The notes: generated by a model not told the origin, from the sequence alone. Shown: positions 1 through 8,939, numbered from the stretch's first letter. The stretch: 44,111 nucleotides of DNA from Flavobacteriaceae bacterium (GCA_947464335.1 CANHWG010000018.1:1-44111), one strand, 5' to 3'. Made by a program: numbers and translations.

Positions 1-2395
1 AAAAAGGAAGCGTGTTCAATGTATAATTAAAAGTATAAGGTGCGGTTCCATTAGCTCCAGTAAAGGTAATTACAGGAATTGTGGCATTTTGACAAACTCC
101 AATAGTACCTGATATCGTAGCTGTTGGTAATGTATTTACAGTCACCGTTGCAGTACCTGATTGGAGTTGTGAACACGCAAGTGCACCTGAACTTTGAACA
201 CTAATTAAAGTATAAGTAAAGCTTCCAATAGTTGCAGTTGAAACGGGAACAGTAATCGAATTCCCTATACTTGGGGGGGTTGTAAGCGTAGTTGTTCCTC
301 CATCAAGGCTATACGTAAAAGTATAGGGTGCAGTGCCATTGGCTCCAGTAAAAGTAATCTCAGGATTTAATACTGTGTTTTGACATACAGATGTTGTTCC
401 TGAAATTGATGCAGTTGGAGAAGAAAGAATGTTCACAGTAACAGAGCCAACTGCTGGTTGAGTATTCGTTCCTGCAGGAGTTGTTATAGTAACGCTAATT
501 AAATTATAGGTAGTTGTAGTAATTATTGAACTTAAAGTATCAATAAAAACACCAGTAGCATCCAATAGAATTTGTCTTGGATTTCCATTAACAGTAAAAT
601 CAACAGTTGCGTTAGGTGTTCCAGTAAAAGTAATACTGGCAGAACTTCCGCTACAAATGGTTGTCGAACCAGCTATAGCAACTGTTGGTAAAGCCACAGC
701 AATTAATTGAAAATTAACTACTGCAAATAATGTTGGGTCACTATTTTGAGATAAAACAGCATAAATTGTTTGAGGATTAGCCGTATTTTGAAAAGAAGTA
801 GTGTTTAATATTGGATTTGTACCTGCATTGGCATCTGCTAGAGAAGTGAAGTAAGTAACGGTGTAATCTGCGGGAAGATTGGTTCCATATATAATTCCAG
901 TTTGTAGAGTGAAATCAAAAACAGAAGTACCAGGATTAGTTACTGTTTCATATTGCACCATGTCTAGAGGCGTTCCAGGGATAGGTGGGCCAACACATAA
1001 ACTACTATCTGTAAATAAAGAAAATTGAGTAGTCACAATGCAGCCAGTTACAAAATCCTCAACGCTTGCATAAATTATTTCTCCGTTAGTACCGTTATAA
1101 TTTGTGGAATTAGCTATTGCAAAAGATTGTTGTTGGGCATTAGTTAACGTATTATAATAACGAACAGGATTAGTTAAGCCGTTTTGAATTACTGCAGTAT
1201 TATCTGTTAAATTAAAAGGCGCATCACATTGGGTAATATTATTGGGAACACCAAGTGTAATTGTATTAAGATATTCAACAACCATAGTGTCTGTTTGTTG
1301 ACAACCTCCCGGATAGGTAATGGTTACTCCATAAGTTCCCGCTTGGGAGATACTATAAGAAAATGAATTTGTACCAATAGGATTACCATTTAACGTCCAA
1401 GCATATGTAGCTCCAGTAATTGGTGCAATACCTGCTTGTGCTACAATAATTTTCGAACCACAAACTGCCGCACTTCCTGTAAAGTCGGTTATTCCACCAA
1501 ATTCACCTGTACCTGCTAATTCTGCAGTACCAATATCAAAACTTCCACCACCTAAAAATACGGCAGAGTCATAGGAACTATCATTTAAGTCCGAAATAAC
1601 TAACTTGATATGGTATACATTATTTGGAATTACGGCTGATGTTGCTCTCATTTTAATGGTTTCGCCATTAAAATTGGTAGCCGCTGTTGCTGCAGCGCCA
1701 CCCGTATTAGAATTTCCAAAAAAGGTTGCATTAGCATCTCCACAATTGGTTCCAAAACCAGTAAAATACTGACCATCATGAATAGTAGTTACTGAAATAG
1801 GAGTAGTGGTATTTGGAATTAAAGCTAAATTAATAGCAGGCGAACCAACGGTTTGATTCGTAAGGAAAAAAGCAAAAGCATCTGAATAACTGCATTGAAA
1901 ATCACCATACTCTTCAGAGGCAAATAAGAATTCAAAACTCATTTGATTGGTTAACGGAATGAAATCAAATTCTAAGATTGTCGCATTAAAATAATCATCA
2001 AAAGCAGGATCAATAATTCCTAGATTTGCCATATAATTAGTCAAATCAGTATCACCTGGCCAAGCATTTGTTCCGTTACTTTGTATTGTGGTGTTTGGTC
2101 CACGAGCATTCATTGCATTTCCTGAACTTAAAACAACGCCTGAAGCAAGTGGAAAATTTGGATTGGTATTTGTAAAATAAGCTATGCCGTTAACCGTCCC
2201 AAAATCAGTACCCGTACTCCAAGTAATATTACTAATTGTCCCAATACAAGCAGAACTTCCACCTGTAGGACTAGCAAAAAGGACATCATTTACTAACTGA
2301 GGAACTGTATAAGTTGTGTTATTCACCGTAATGGGTTGCGAATAGCTATTCCATTGTGCGAAAACGATAAATAATAAAAGTAAAATTCTTTTCAT
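1..2395 (-). CDS. Choice-of-anchor L surface/adhesin-like protein, partial (5' part)
   Basis: The frame is open from an ATG at 2395 to the window edge (798 codons, no stop), so the 3' end lies outside. Residues 1-20 form a signal peptide (MKRILLLLFIVFAQ...YSQ). Residues about 30-290 look like a choice-of-anchor L domain: the segments GVVLSSGNAMNARGPN, EFLFASEEYGDF and YHIKLVISDLNDSSYDSAVF are typical of it. Ig/PKD-like repeats follow, each with a CQN or CSGS cysteine and ITFTGxxxxxP. At least three copies of roughly 95 residues lie at about 690-420, 419-132 and 131-1. Such proteins in Flavobacteria are usually T9SS cargo involved in adhesion or gliding and end in a sorting or gliding-associated C-terminal domain, which cannot be seen here. 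A -7 box lies at 2466-2473. The domain family is fairly sure; the role is inferred. Confidence 0.85.
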   Translation of the reverse strand, partial: MKRILLLLFIVFAQWNSYSQPITVNNTTYTVPQLVNDVLFASPTGGSSACIGTISNITWSTGTDFGTVNGIAYFTNTNPNFPLASGVVLSSGNAMNARGPNTTIQSNGTNAWPGDTDLTNYMANLGIIDPAFDDYFNATILEFDFIPLTNQMSFEFLFASEEYGDFQCSYSDAFAFFLTNQTVGSPAINLALIPNTTTPISVTTIHDGQYFTGFGTNCGDANATFFGNSNTGGAAATAATNFNGETIKMRATSAVIPNNVYHIKLVISDLNDSSYDSAVFLGGGSFDIGTAELAGTGEFGGITDFTGSAAVCGSKIIVAQAGIAPITGATYAWTLNGNPIGTNSFSYSISQAGTYGVTITYPGGCQQTDTMVVEYLNTITLGVPNNITQCDAPFNLTDNTAVIQNGLTNPVRYYNTLTNAQQQSFAIANSTNYNGTNGEIIYASVEDFVTGCIVTTQFSLFTDSSLCVGPPIPGTPLDMVQYETVTNPGTSVFDFTLQTGIIYGTNLPADYTVTYFTSLADANAGTNPILNTTSFQNTANPQTIYAVLSQNSDPTLFAVVNFQLIAVALPTVAIAGSTTICSGSSASITFTGTPNATVDFTVNGNPRQILLDATGVFIDTLSSIITTTTYNLISVTITTPAGTNTQPAVGSVTVNILSSPTASISGTTSVCQNTVLNPEITFTGANGTAPYTFTYSLDGGTTTLTTPPSIGNSITVPVSTATIGSFTYTLISVQSSGALACSQLQSGTATVTVNTLPTATISGTIGVCQNATIPVITFTGANGTAPYTFNYTLNTLPF

Positions 2396-2465
2396 TAATA
2401 GGCAATTACATCAATGTTTCAAAAAAAAGAAAACATTCATTATGTTAATTAATTGTTTAATTGTC

Positions 2466-2473
2466 CAAATATA
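2466..2473 (-). promoter_or_regulatory. Promoter -7 box of the choice-of-anchor L gene
   Basis: On the minus strand this reads TATATTTG, a full match to the Bacteroidota -7 consensus TAnnTTTG. It lies about 70 bases before the ATG at 2395. No convincing -33 TTG was found. Confidence 0.5.
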
Positions 2474-2488
2474 AGTATTCATAGAAAA

Positions 2489-2496
2489 TAACTTTG
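2489..2496 (+). promoter_or_regulatory. Promoter -7 box of the nfu-like gene
   Basis: TAACTTTG matches TAnnTTTG and stands 29 bases before the ATG at 2526. With the minus-strand box at 2466-2473 it forms a compact divergent promoter region. Confidence 0.55.
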
Positions 2497-2525
2497 TTAA
2501 ATTTGCAGAAAAATAAACACTTACG

Positions 2526-3422
2526 ATGAAAATCAGCATAAAAGAAACAAGAAATCCAACCATATTAAAATTTGAATTTCCAGAATTTATTACTCAAAAC
2601 GAAAATTTTGAATTCAAAAACATAGACGAAGCCAAAAATTCACCTTTAGCACAACAATTGTTTTATCTTCCGTTTGTAAAAACGGTTTACATCTCAGGCA
2701 ATTTTGTAGCTATCGAACGATTTAGCATTGTAGAATGGGCCGATGTTCAAGATGCTGTTGCGGATCAATTAGAGAATTTTGTTACAAATGGCGGTGTCAT
2801 TGTATTGCCAAATGAAAATCCAATCAAAAAACAGCCCATCAGTGTTTATGGAGAAACCACCCCAAATCCGGCATCACTTAAATTTGTAGTCAATAAAGCA
2901 TTAACAAAGACAGCCGCCGAATTCAAAAATATAGACGAAGCCAAACCATCGCCCTTGGCGCAAGAATTATTCAAATTTCATTATGTTAAAGAAATTTTTA
3001 TAGCCGAAAATTACATTTCAATCACAAAATACGAAAGCACTTCTTGGGACGTAATCACCTTAGAATTGCGCACTTTCATCAAACAATTTATCGAAAATGG
3101 CGGAACAGTTATCGATGAGAATCAAATAGTTCACACAGAAAAACAAGAAAAACAACAAATCAAAAATTTTGATACTCTCGATACGACTTCTCAGCAAATC
3201 ATCAATATCTTAGAAGAATATGTAAAACCTGCCGTTGCTGCCGATGGCGGAAACATTCTTTTTGACTCATATGATGAAACCGACAAACGGGTAAAAGTAG
3301 TGTTGCAAGGCGCATGTAATGGTTGCCCTTCGTCAACGTTTACTCTAAAAAGCGGTATCGAAAATATGCTAAAAGACATGCTCAACGACAAGGATATTGT
3401 AGTCGAAGCAATAAACGGATAA
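2526..3422 (+). CDS. NifU/Nfu-family Fe-S cluster scaffold or carrier with two Nfu_N domains
   Basis: The product is probably a cytoplasmic Fe-S cluster carrier that delivers clusters to apoproteins. The C-terminal NifU domain (about residues 222-290) holds the cluster-binding CNGC motif at Cys264 and Cys267, inside GACNGCPSS. Two N-terminal Nfu_N-type domains precede it, at about 3-90 and 108-195. They are clear copies of each other: both contain FKNIDEAK, SPLAQ(Q/E)LF and an FxxNGG ending. Typical Nfu proteins have one such domain in about 190-200 residues, so the 298 residues here reflect the duplication. The gene has its own -7 box and ends at a strong terminator (3429-3456), so it looks monocistronic. 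Confidence 0.9.
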   Translation: MKISIKETRNPTILKFEFPEFITQNENFEFKNIDEAKNSPLAQQLFYLPFVKTVYISGNFVAIERFSIVEWADVQDAVADQLENFVTNGGVIVLPNENPIKKQPISVYGETTPNPASLKFVVNKALTKTAAEFKNIDEAKPSPLAQELFKFHYVKEIFIAENYISITKYESTSWDVITLELRTFIKQFIENGGTVIDENQIVHTEKQEKQQIKNFDTLDTTSQQIINILEEYVKPAVAADGGNILFDSYDETDKRVKVVLQGACNGCPSSTFTLKSGIENMLKDMLNDKDIVVEAING

Positions 3423-3428
3423 ATAAGT

Positions 3429-3456
3429 AAGCGTTTCTTTTGAGACGCTTTTTTTT
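3429..3456 (+). terminator. Rho-independent terminator after the nfu-like gene
   Basis: AAGCGTTTC (3429-3437), loop TTTT, GAGACGCTT (3442-3450) gives a 9-bp stem with one G-T wobble, followed by a T run to 3456. Confidence 0.9.
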
Positions 3457-3472
3457 AATATTTTTAGAAGCT

Positions 3473-3558
3473 ATTCCCGCTTTGCATTATATCTTTTAGA
3501 CCTGTCAGGTTTTTAAGACCTGACAGGTCTTAAAGGATGCCATTTCAATCGGGGCTAG
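3473..3558. repeat. REP-like dispersed element, copy 1
   Basis: The element begins ATTCCCGCTTTGCATTA and ends ATCGGGGCTAG. The same ends recur at 17291-17356 (ATTCCCGCTTTCCGCATTA ... TCGGGGCTAG). The interior differs: here it carries a perfect 12-bp palindrome, GACCTGTCAGGT (3499-3510) with ACCTGACAGGTC (3518-3529), loop 7. The element fills the gap between the nfu terminator and the next gene. I believe palindromes of this type are frequent in Flavobacterium genomes, but that is from memory and was not checked. Confidence 0.75.
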
Positions 3559-3571
3559 AAAATAATCTGCT

Positions 3572-5620
3572 ATGAACGAACTACATCTCGAAACCAGTCC
3601 CTACTTATTACAACACGCCAACAATCCGGTGCACTGGAAAGCATGGAATGCCAATGTTTTGGCTTTAGCGCAAAACGAAAATAAGCTAATCATCATCAGT
3701 ATTGGATACTCGGCGTGTCATTGGTGTCACGTTATGGAGCATGAAAGTTTCGAAGATAATGATGTGGCTGCTGTAATGAACTCCAATTTCATCAATATAA
3801 AAATTGACCGCGAAGAACGTCCCGATATTGACGCTGTTTATATGAAAGCTGTGCAAATTATGACCGGTCATGGCGGTTGGCCAATGAATGTAGTTGCATT
3901 ACCCGACGGTAGACCTATTTGGGGCGGAACCTATTTCAGAAAAAACGATTGGATAAATTCTTTGGAACGACTTCAAGAACTATATACCGAACAACCACAA
4001 ACCATTTTGGATTATGCCGAAAAATTGAACGATGGTTTGCAATCCTTAAGTATCATTTCGACTTCGGATTCGGAAACAGAATTTAATTTAGATATACTCA
4101 ACACCTTGGTTTCTAAATGGCAAAAAAGCTTCGACTTAGATTTTGGCGGAATGGCGCGCGCGCCCAAGTTTATGATGCCTACCAATTATGAATTTCTTCT
4201 GCGATATGGTTATCAAACTAAGAATCAAACCATTTTAGATTTTGTCAATCTGACTTTGACTAAAATGGCTTACGGTGGCTTATTTGATACCGTTGATGGT
4301 GGTTTTTCTCGTTATTCCGTAGACATGAAATGGCATGTGCCTCATTTCGAAAAGATGTTGTATGATAACGGACAATTGGTTTCACTCTATGCCAATGCCT
4401 ATAAATTGACTAGGAATAAATTGTTTCAAGAAGTTATTGAAAAGACTTTAACTTTCATAGAAAAAGAATGGTTAACCAAAGAAGGAAGTTTTTATTCAGC
4501 ACTCGATGCGGATAGTTTAAATAAGGAAAATCACCTCGAAGAAGGCGCTTTTTATGTTTGGACAAAACCCGAATTACAAACGCTACTTCAAGAAGATTTT
4601 GAGTTGTTTACGGTAGTTTTTAATGTCAATGAATTTGGTTTTTGGGAACATCAGAATTATGTTTTAATCCAAAACCAATCGCTTGACGAAATTGCAAAAC
4701 AGCAAAATATTTCTTTGGATAAATTGGGACAAAAGAAAAAATATTGGGAACAATTGCTTTATATCGAAAGAGAAAAACGAAGCAAACCACGATTAGATGA
4801 CAAATGCTTAACGTCCTGGAATGCCATCATGCTTAAAGGTTTTGTTGATGCCTACAAAGCTTTAGGAAATCAAAAGTATTTAGATATTGCGGTTCAAAAT
4901 GCCCATTTTATTATCAATACGGTTTGGAGTTCTGAAGGCAATTTAATGCACAGCTACAAAGATGGAACTCGAGGCGGAGCCGAACAGAGCGAAGCTAAAG
5001 CAACCATTAATGGTTTTCTCGAAGATTATTCTCATGTAATTCAGGCATTCATTTCTCTGTATGAAGTTACTTTTGATGAACAATGGCTGCATCATGCCAA
5101 GCAACTTACGGATCATGCTTTTGATAATTTTTATGATGAAAAACAACAGTTTTTCTCATTCACATCGCATCAAGACGAGGCATTAATTACCCAACATTTT
5201 GAAGTAGAAGATAATGTAATTCCAGCTTCCAATTCAGTAATGGCAGATGCTTTATTCAAGTTGAGTATCTATTTCAATAACGGTTATTACGAAAAAGTGT
5301 GTCAGCAAATGGTTCAAAATATGATTCTAAGTATTGATTATCCATCCGCTTTTTCAAATTGGTTGAACGTGATGTTGCATTTTTCTGAACAGAATAAAGA
5401 GTTGGCTATTTGCGGTGCCAATACATTAGTATATTTGAATAAATTAAACCAAAACTACCTGCCCAACATTATAATCGCTGGTAGTACTATAGTTTCAAAT
5501 CTACCGTTTTTAGCAAATCGTTTTTCAGATAATGAGACTCTTTTTTACCTCTGCCAAAACAAAACCTGTCAAAAACCTACAACTGATTTAAAAGAAATCA
5601 GTCAAGAAATTGTACTTTAA
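3572..5620 (+). CDS. Thioredoxin-domain protein of the YyaL/SPATA20 (DUF255) family
   Basis: This 682-residue protein matches the usual length of the DUF255 family (bacterial YyaL, human SPATA20). The N-terminal thioredoxin-like domain (about 1-165) opens with LETSPYLLQHANNPVHW and carries a CHWC pair at Cys49 and Cys52. Other family signatures are HESFED, IKIDREERPDID and GGWPMNV. The rest is a helical toroid related to six-hairpin glycosidases and epimerases, with KFMMPTNYEFLLR, HVPHFEKMLYDNGQL and DDKCLTSWNAIML. No signal peptide is present, so it is cytoplasmic. The biochemical activity of the family is not settled. The gene starts 13 bases after a dispersed repeat; no TAnnTTTG box was found upstream, so its promoter is unknown. 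Confidence 0.9.
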   Translation: MNELHLETSPYLLQHANNPVHWKAWNANVLALAQNENKLIIISIGYSACHWCHVMEHESFEDNDVAAVMNSNFINIKIDREERPDIDAVYMKAVQIMTGHGGWPMNVVALPDGRPIWGGTYFRKNDWINSLERLQELYTEQPQTILDYAEKLNDGLQSLSIISTSDSETEFNLDILNTLVSKWQKSFDLDFGGMARAPKFMMPTNYEFLLRYGYQTKNQTILDFVNLTLTKMAYGGLFDTVDGGFSRYSVDMKWHVPHFEKMLYDNGQLVSLYANAYKLTRNKLFQEVIEKTLTFIEKEWLTKEGSFYSALDADSLNKENHLEEGAFYVWTKPELQTLLQEDFELFTVVFNVNEFGFWEHQNYVLIQNQSLDEIAKQQNISLDKLGQKKKYWEQLLYIEREKRSKPRLDDKCLTSWNAIMLKGFVDAYKALGNQKYLDIAVQNAHFIINTVWSSEGNLMHSYKDGTRGGAEQSEAKATINGFLEDYSHVIQAFISLYEVTFDEQWLHHAKQLTDHAFDNFYDEKQQFFSFTSHQDEALITQHFEVEDNVIPASNSVMADALFKLSIYFNNGYYEKVCQQMVQNMILSIDYPSAFSNWLNVMLHFSEQNKELAICGANTLVYLNKLNQNYLPNIIIAGSTIVSNLPFLANRFSDNETLFYLCQNKTCQKPTTDLKEISQEIVL

Positions 5621-5670
5621 GCTATTAAATATGTATTATTGTTAGTAGTAACCAATTAAAAACTAAGAAC

Positions 5671-6060
5671 ATGGCATTTGTAGATTTTTTTAAAAAACTG
5701 TTTGGTTCATCAACCAAAGAAATGGCAGATAAAGCAGAAACTTTTGCAGAAGAAACATTAGAGAAAGCTAAAGTCGCAGCAGCACCAGTGGTAGAAAAAG
5801 TAGAAGAGCTTATAGATACGGCTAAAGAAAAGGTAAACGAGCACATGCCCGCTGCCAAAGAAGCTATAGAAAATGCAGTTGAAACGGTAAAGGAAAAAGC
5901 AACAGAATTTGCTGAAAAAGCAGAAACCTTTGCGCAGGAAACGGTAGAAACAGTTAAAGAAAAAGTAAATGCTTTTACCAATGATGCTTCTGAAGATGCC
6001 GAAGAAGTGAGAACAAAAGCGGAAGATATTGTAAAACCAGCAGACGAAAGTGCAGTTTAA
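5671..6060 (+). CDS. Small LEA/apolipoprotein-like helical repeat protein
   Basis: The 129-residue product is almost all charged, amphipathic helix rich in Ala, Glu, Lys and Val. After a hydrophobic-basic start (MAFVDFFKKLFGSS), units such as KAETFAEETLEKAK (about 23-36) recur as KAETFAQETVETVKEK (about 84-99), with TAKEKV and TVKEKA between. There is no Cys or Trp and no signal peptide. This composition is seen in LEA-like, YtxH-like and apolipophorin-like stress proteins, so a membrane-surface or desiccation/osmotic role is possible, but that is inference. It lies 50 bases after the DUF255 gene and may be co-transcribed with it; the hairpin at 6094-6127 ends the unit. An MscS channel follows, which fits an osmotic theme. 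Confidence 0.75.
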   Translation: MAFVDFFKKLFGSSTKEMADKAETFAEETLEKAKVAAAPVVEKVEELIDTAKEKVNEHMPAAKEAIENAVETVKEKATEFAEKAETFAQETVETVKEKVNAFTNDASEDAEEVRTKAEDIVKPADESAV

Positions 6061-6073
6061 TTTATAAAATTAT

Positions 6074-6081
6074 TATTTTTG
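6074..6081 (+). promoter_or_regulatory. Possible -7 box upstream of mscS
   Basis: TATTTTTG matches TAnnTTTG. If used, transcription would start near 6088 and the hairpin at 6094-6127 would lie in the mscS leader. Confidence 0.4.
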
Positions 6082-6093
6082 TAACACTAATTT

Positions 6094-6127
6094 ATCCCGT
6101 CCCGAAGCTTCGGGAATGGGATTTTTT
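6094..6127 (+). terminator. Terminator hairpin between the helical-repeat gene and mscS
   Basis: The core is the perfect 14-base palindrome CCCGAAGCTTCGGG at 6101-6114. It is flanked by ATCCC (6094-6098) and GGGAT (6118-6122), with a T run to 6127. It ends 8 bases before the mscS start codon. Confidence 0.8.
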
Positions 6128-6135
6128 ATCAATCT

Positions 6136-6954
6136 ATGGAAAAGAAAGAGTTTCACTATATTCATTCGTTTGCCGATTATGTAGATCAATTTTATAAGCT
6201 TTTAATTGATTATTCGCCTAAGCTCATTACCGCATTTATTGTCCTTTTTGTTGGATTGTATGCCATTAGACTAATCAATCGGTTGGTTCGCAGAATTATG
6301 GTCAAACGCGAATTAGATCCAACTTTATCTCGTTTTTTAGCTGATAGTTTACTTTGGGCATTACGGTTTTTACTTTTTATCACTTTTATTTCTAAACTCG
6401 GAATTGAAACGTCTTCTTTTGTAGCTATTCTGGGAGCGGCAGGTTTGGCTATTGGTTTGTCGTTGCAAGGGTCACTATCTAATTTTGCAGGTGGCATGTT
6501 AATCATTTTATTTAAACCTTTTCGTGTGGGTGATTACATCGAAGCACAAAATGTGGGCGGAACAGTGAGTGAGATACAAATTTTTGTGACTAAATTAATT
6601 ACCCTAAACAACCAAACTATTTTTGTGCCCAATGGTATTTTGTCTAACGGTGTCATTACCAATTTTTCAGTGGGTAAAAACAGAAGAGCGAATTTACTTT
6701 TTAATATTTCCTATGAAACGAATATCAAGACCGCTAAGGATATTGTAATGCACGTTTTAGAAAATCATCCTAAAGTTTTAAAAACACCTGCACCATCGGT
6801 TGCCGTAAATCTTTTAACCGATGCTCATATACAATTAGCCATTCGGCCTTGGTCTAAAAATGCCGATTTTGCCGATATGTGTTCGGATGTTTTAGAAGAA
6901 TGCAAAGAAGCGTTTGATAAAGCGGGGATTGGATTTCATACGGTTGGGAAGTAA
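6136..6954 (+). CDS. Small-conductance mechanosensitive channel, MscS family
   Basis: The product is an inner-membrane channel that opens under membrane tension and releases solutes on osmotic downshock. Its 272 residues match the short MscS class. Three membrane helices are visible: TM1 at about 29-50, TM2 at about 70-88 and the pore-lining TM3 at about 93-128. TM3 has the Ala/Gly-rich packing face AILGAAGLAIGLSLQG followed by NFAGGMLI. FKPFRVGDYI, the beta-domain signature, follows at about 126-135, then the IFVPN segment and a cytoplasmic alpha/beta domain. The gene converges on tsaB with 5 bases between the stop codons. It may be expressed from the -7 box at 6074. Confidence 0.93.
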   Translation: MEKKEFHYIHSFADYVDQFYKLLIDYSPKLITAFIVLFVGLYAIRLINRLVRRIMVKRELDPTLSRFLADSLLWALRFLLFITFISKLGIETSSFVAILGAAGLAIGLSLQGSLSNFAGGMLIILFKPFRVGDYIEAQNVGGTVSEIQIFVTKLITLNNQTIFVPNGILSNGVITNFSVGKNRRANLLFNISYETNIKTAKDIVMHVLENHPKVLKTPAPSVAVNLLTDAHIQLAIRPWSKNADFADMCSDVLEECKEAFDKAGIGFHTVGK

Positions 6955-6959
6955 CAGAT

Positions 6960-7631
6960 TTACTTCACTATCAAAAAATCCTTCAAATAAAACGGCTCAA
7001 AATAAGCCACATCCTCAAAGTCATTTTTGAGAAATTTTGCATAACTCAGCGCACTCATTTCGTTGGCAGAAGGAAAAACAATTTCGGAAAGAAAGTGAAA
7101 ATTAGTTCCTTTTAAAACGGTTTGGCATTTCTCTTGGCAATCGCCAATAAAATAAAATGTTTCTGGTTTATCAGCATAACTCTCTTCGGTTAATATCTCG
7201 GCTTGAACATCGTTTATTCTGTTAAGACTTCCGTCATAAACCGCACTATATACTTCCATTCTTCGGGCATCAATCATGGGAACAATATAACCACCATCAT
7301 AATTAATAACGCTCAGGGCCTGCTTGGCCATAACTTGTAAGGTATCAACGGCAATTAAGGGAATTCCCAAGGCATAGCATAGACCTTTAGCTGTAGAAAC
7401 ACCAATTCGCAAACCTGTGTAAGAACCGGGTCCTTTGCTAACGGCAATAGCAGTCAAATCAGCATAACCGATTTTAGTTTCTTTTAGAATTTCTTCAATA
7501 AACACATGAAGTTTTTCGGCGTGAGAGTATCCTTGTTCGGCTATTTCTTTGCACAAAATAGTTTCTCCATTTTTTGCTAAAGAAACCGAACAGTTTTTGG
7601 TTGCCGTTTCTATGTTGAGAATGTAAATCAA
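6960..7631 (-). CDS. tsaB: tRNA threonylcarbamoyladenosine biosynthesis protein TsaB
   Basis: TsaB is the inactive-kinase-fold partner of TsaD. With TsaD and TsaE it places threonylcarbamoyl on A37 of tRNAs that read ANN codons. The N-terminus MIYILNIETATKNCSVSL is the ASKHA phosphate-loop strand of the family, and GPGSYTGLRIG (67-77) is its hallmark. The 223 residues are typical. It is the last gene of a three-gene minus-strand unit, starting 10 bases after the stop of the efflux adaptor gene. I saw no separate promoter, so it is probably expressed from the tolC promoter. Confidence 0.95.
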   Translation of the reverse strand: MIYILNIETATKNCSVSLAKNGETILCKEIAEQGYSHAEKLHVFIEEILKETKIGYADLTAIAVSKGPGSYTGLRIGVSTAKGLCYALGIPLIAVDTLQVMAKQALSVINYDGGYIVPMIDARRMEVYSAVYDGSLNRINDVQAEILTEESYADKPETFYFIGDCQEKCQTVLKGTNFHFLSEIVFPSANEMSALSYAKFLKNDFEDVAYFEPFYLKDFLIVK

Positions 7632-7641
7632 AGTAAGTGGA

Positions 7642-8937
7642 TTATTTCTTCTCTTTATCCGAATCTTTCTTCGAAGTAATTTTATCTCCTGAGTTCAATT
7701 CTTTAGTAACCGTTGTATATGGACCAACAATAACCACATCACCTTTTTTCAATCCGGAGATGACTTCTATGTTGGTATCATCCTGAATTCCGGTTTTCAC
7801 GATTCTAATTTTAGCTTTATTGCCCTCTTTTACAAATACACATTCAAACTTTTTATCGCTTTTTGCGGTTACTTTTTTGTCTTCGGAATCGTCCTTAACT
7901 TCATAACTTTTTGTTGCAGTAGTATCCGATTTAACGACAACCGAACTGATTGGAACTCCAATAACCTTTTCTTTTCGAGTGGTAATAATATCTACAGTAG
8001 CAGTCATACCTGGACGAAAAGGAGAATAAGTTTCAGGTTTTCCTTCTATTAAATCTTGGTACGATTCTTTTAGAATTCTAACTTTAACTTTAAAATTGGT
8101 TACCTGATCGGCAGTTGTTGTAGCACTTGCCGAATTAGAGATGCTCGTTACTATTCCCTTAAATTCTTTTTTCAGATAGGCATCAACTTGAATTTTGGTA
8201 CTGTCTCCAATGCTAATTTTAACGATATCATTTTCATTTACATCCACTTCAACTTCCATATTGTTTAAATTGGCAACTCTTAAAAGTTCTGTTCCGGTCA
8301 TTTGTTGCGTTCCTAAAACACGTTCTCCTAATTCAACACCCAAAGAAGAAATAGTTCCGTCAGCTGGCGCATATATAGTAGTTCTGCCTAAATTATCTTT
8401 CGCTTCTTTTACGGTTGCATTAGCACTTTGAACATTGTAATAAGCCGATTCTTTACTGGCTTTAGCTCCTTCAAAAACAGCTATGGCTTTATCCCAATCA
8501 GACCTTGAAATGATGCCTTTGTCAAACAACGTTTTGCTTCGGTCATAACTTGCTTTTGCTTCTTTAAATGTGGCATCGGCCTGACTCAAACCAGCTTTAG
8601 AACCTGATAAATTAGAAATAGTTCTGTTATAACCTGAAGTGTACAAATCGGGATTTATTTTTACTAATAAATCGCCTTTTTTTACTACTTGACCTTCTTT
8701 TATAGGTAAAGCAATAATTTCTCCTGAAACTTCAGAAGATATTTTTACTTCAATTTCGGGCTGAATTTTCCCGGTTGCCGAAACAGTTTCTACTATAGTA
8801 ATTTCATCTACTTTGGCAGTTTCTACTTCTTTAGAATCATCTTTGCCACCAATAATTCCTTTTGATTTTAAAGTTATAGCGACAGCTAATAAAGCAATAA
8901 CAACTCCAACTAATATATAAATTTTCTTTTTTGACAT
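7642..8937 (-). CDS. HlyD/MacA-type efflux periplasmic adaptor
   Basis: This 431-residue membrane fusion protein would link an inner-membrane pump to an outer-membrane channel. Residues 5-25 form a signal anchor (IYILVGVVIALLAVAITLK). A lipoyl-like half follows (about 54-102, VSGEIIALPIKEGQVVKKGD). Next come a helical hairpin (about 103-185), the second lipoyl half and beta-barrel (APADGTISSLGVELGERV, then NNMEVEVDVNENDIVKI) and a membrane-proximal domain ending in a Lys/Asp/Ser tail. The stop codon of tolC is 2 bases upstream, so the two form one unit. MacA-like adaptors usually sit beside MacB-type ABC genes, but the next gene here is tsaB. The pump must be encoded elsewhere. Confidence 0.92.
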   Translation of the reverse strand: MSKKKIYILVGVVIALLAVAITLKSKGIIGGKDDSKEVETAKVDEITIVETVSATGKIQPEIEVKISSEVSGEIIALPIKEGQVVKKGDLLVKINPDLYTSGYNRTISNLSGSKAGLSQADATFKEAKASYDRSKTLFDKGIISRSDWDKAIAVFEGAKASKESAYYNVQSANATVKEAKDNLGRTTIYAPADGTISSLGVELGERVLGTQQMTGTELLRVANLNNMEVEVDVNENDIVKISIGDSTKIQVDAYLKKEFKGIVTSISNSASATTTADQVTNFKVKVRILKESYQDLIEGKPETYSPFRPGMTATVDIITTRKEKVIGVPISSVVVKSDTTATKSYEVKDDSEDKKVTAKSDKKFECVFVKEGNKAKIRIVKTGIQDDTNIEVISGLKKGDVVIVGPYTTVTKELNSGDKITSKKDSDKEKK

Positions 8938-8939
8938 GA

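Noticed and set aside
5625..5981. 118-residue open frame on the minus strand, Ser/Val/Phe-rich
   Set aside because: It is the mirror of the helical-repeat gene: low-complexity Lys/Glu/Ala codons read backwards give Ser/Phe/Val. It has no recognisable family and the plus frame has the better start and context.
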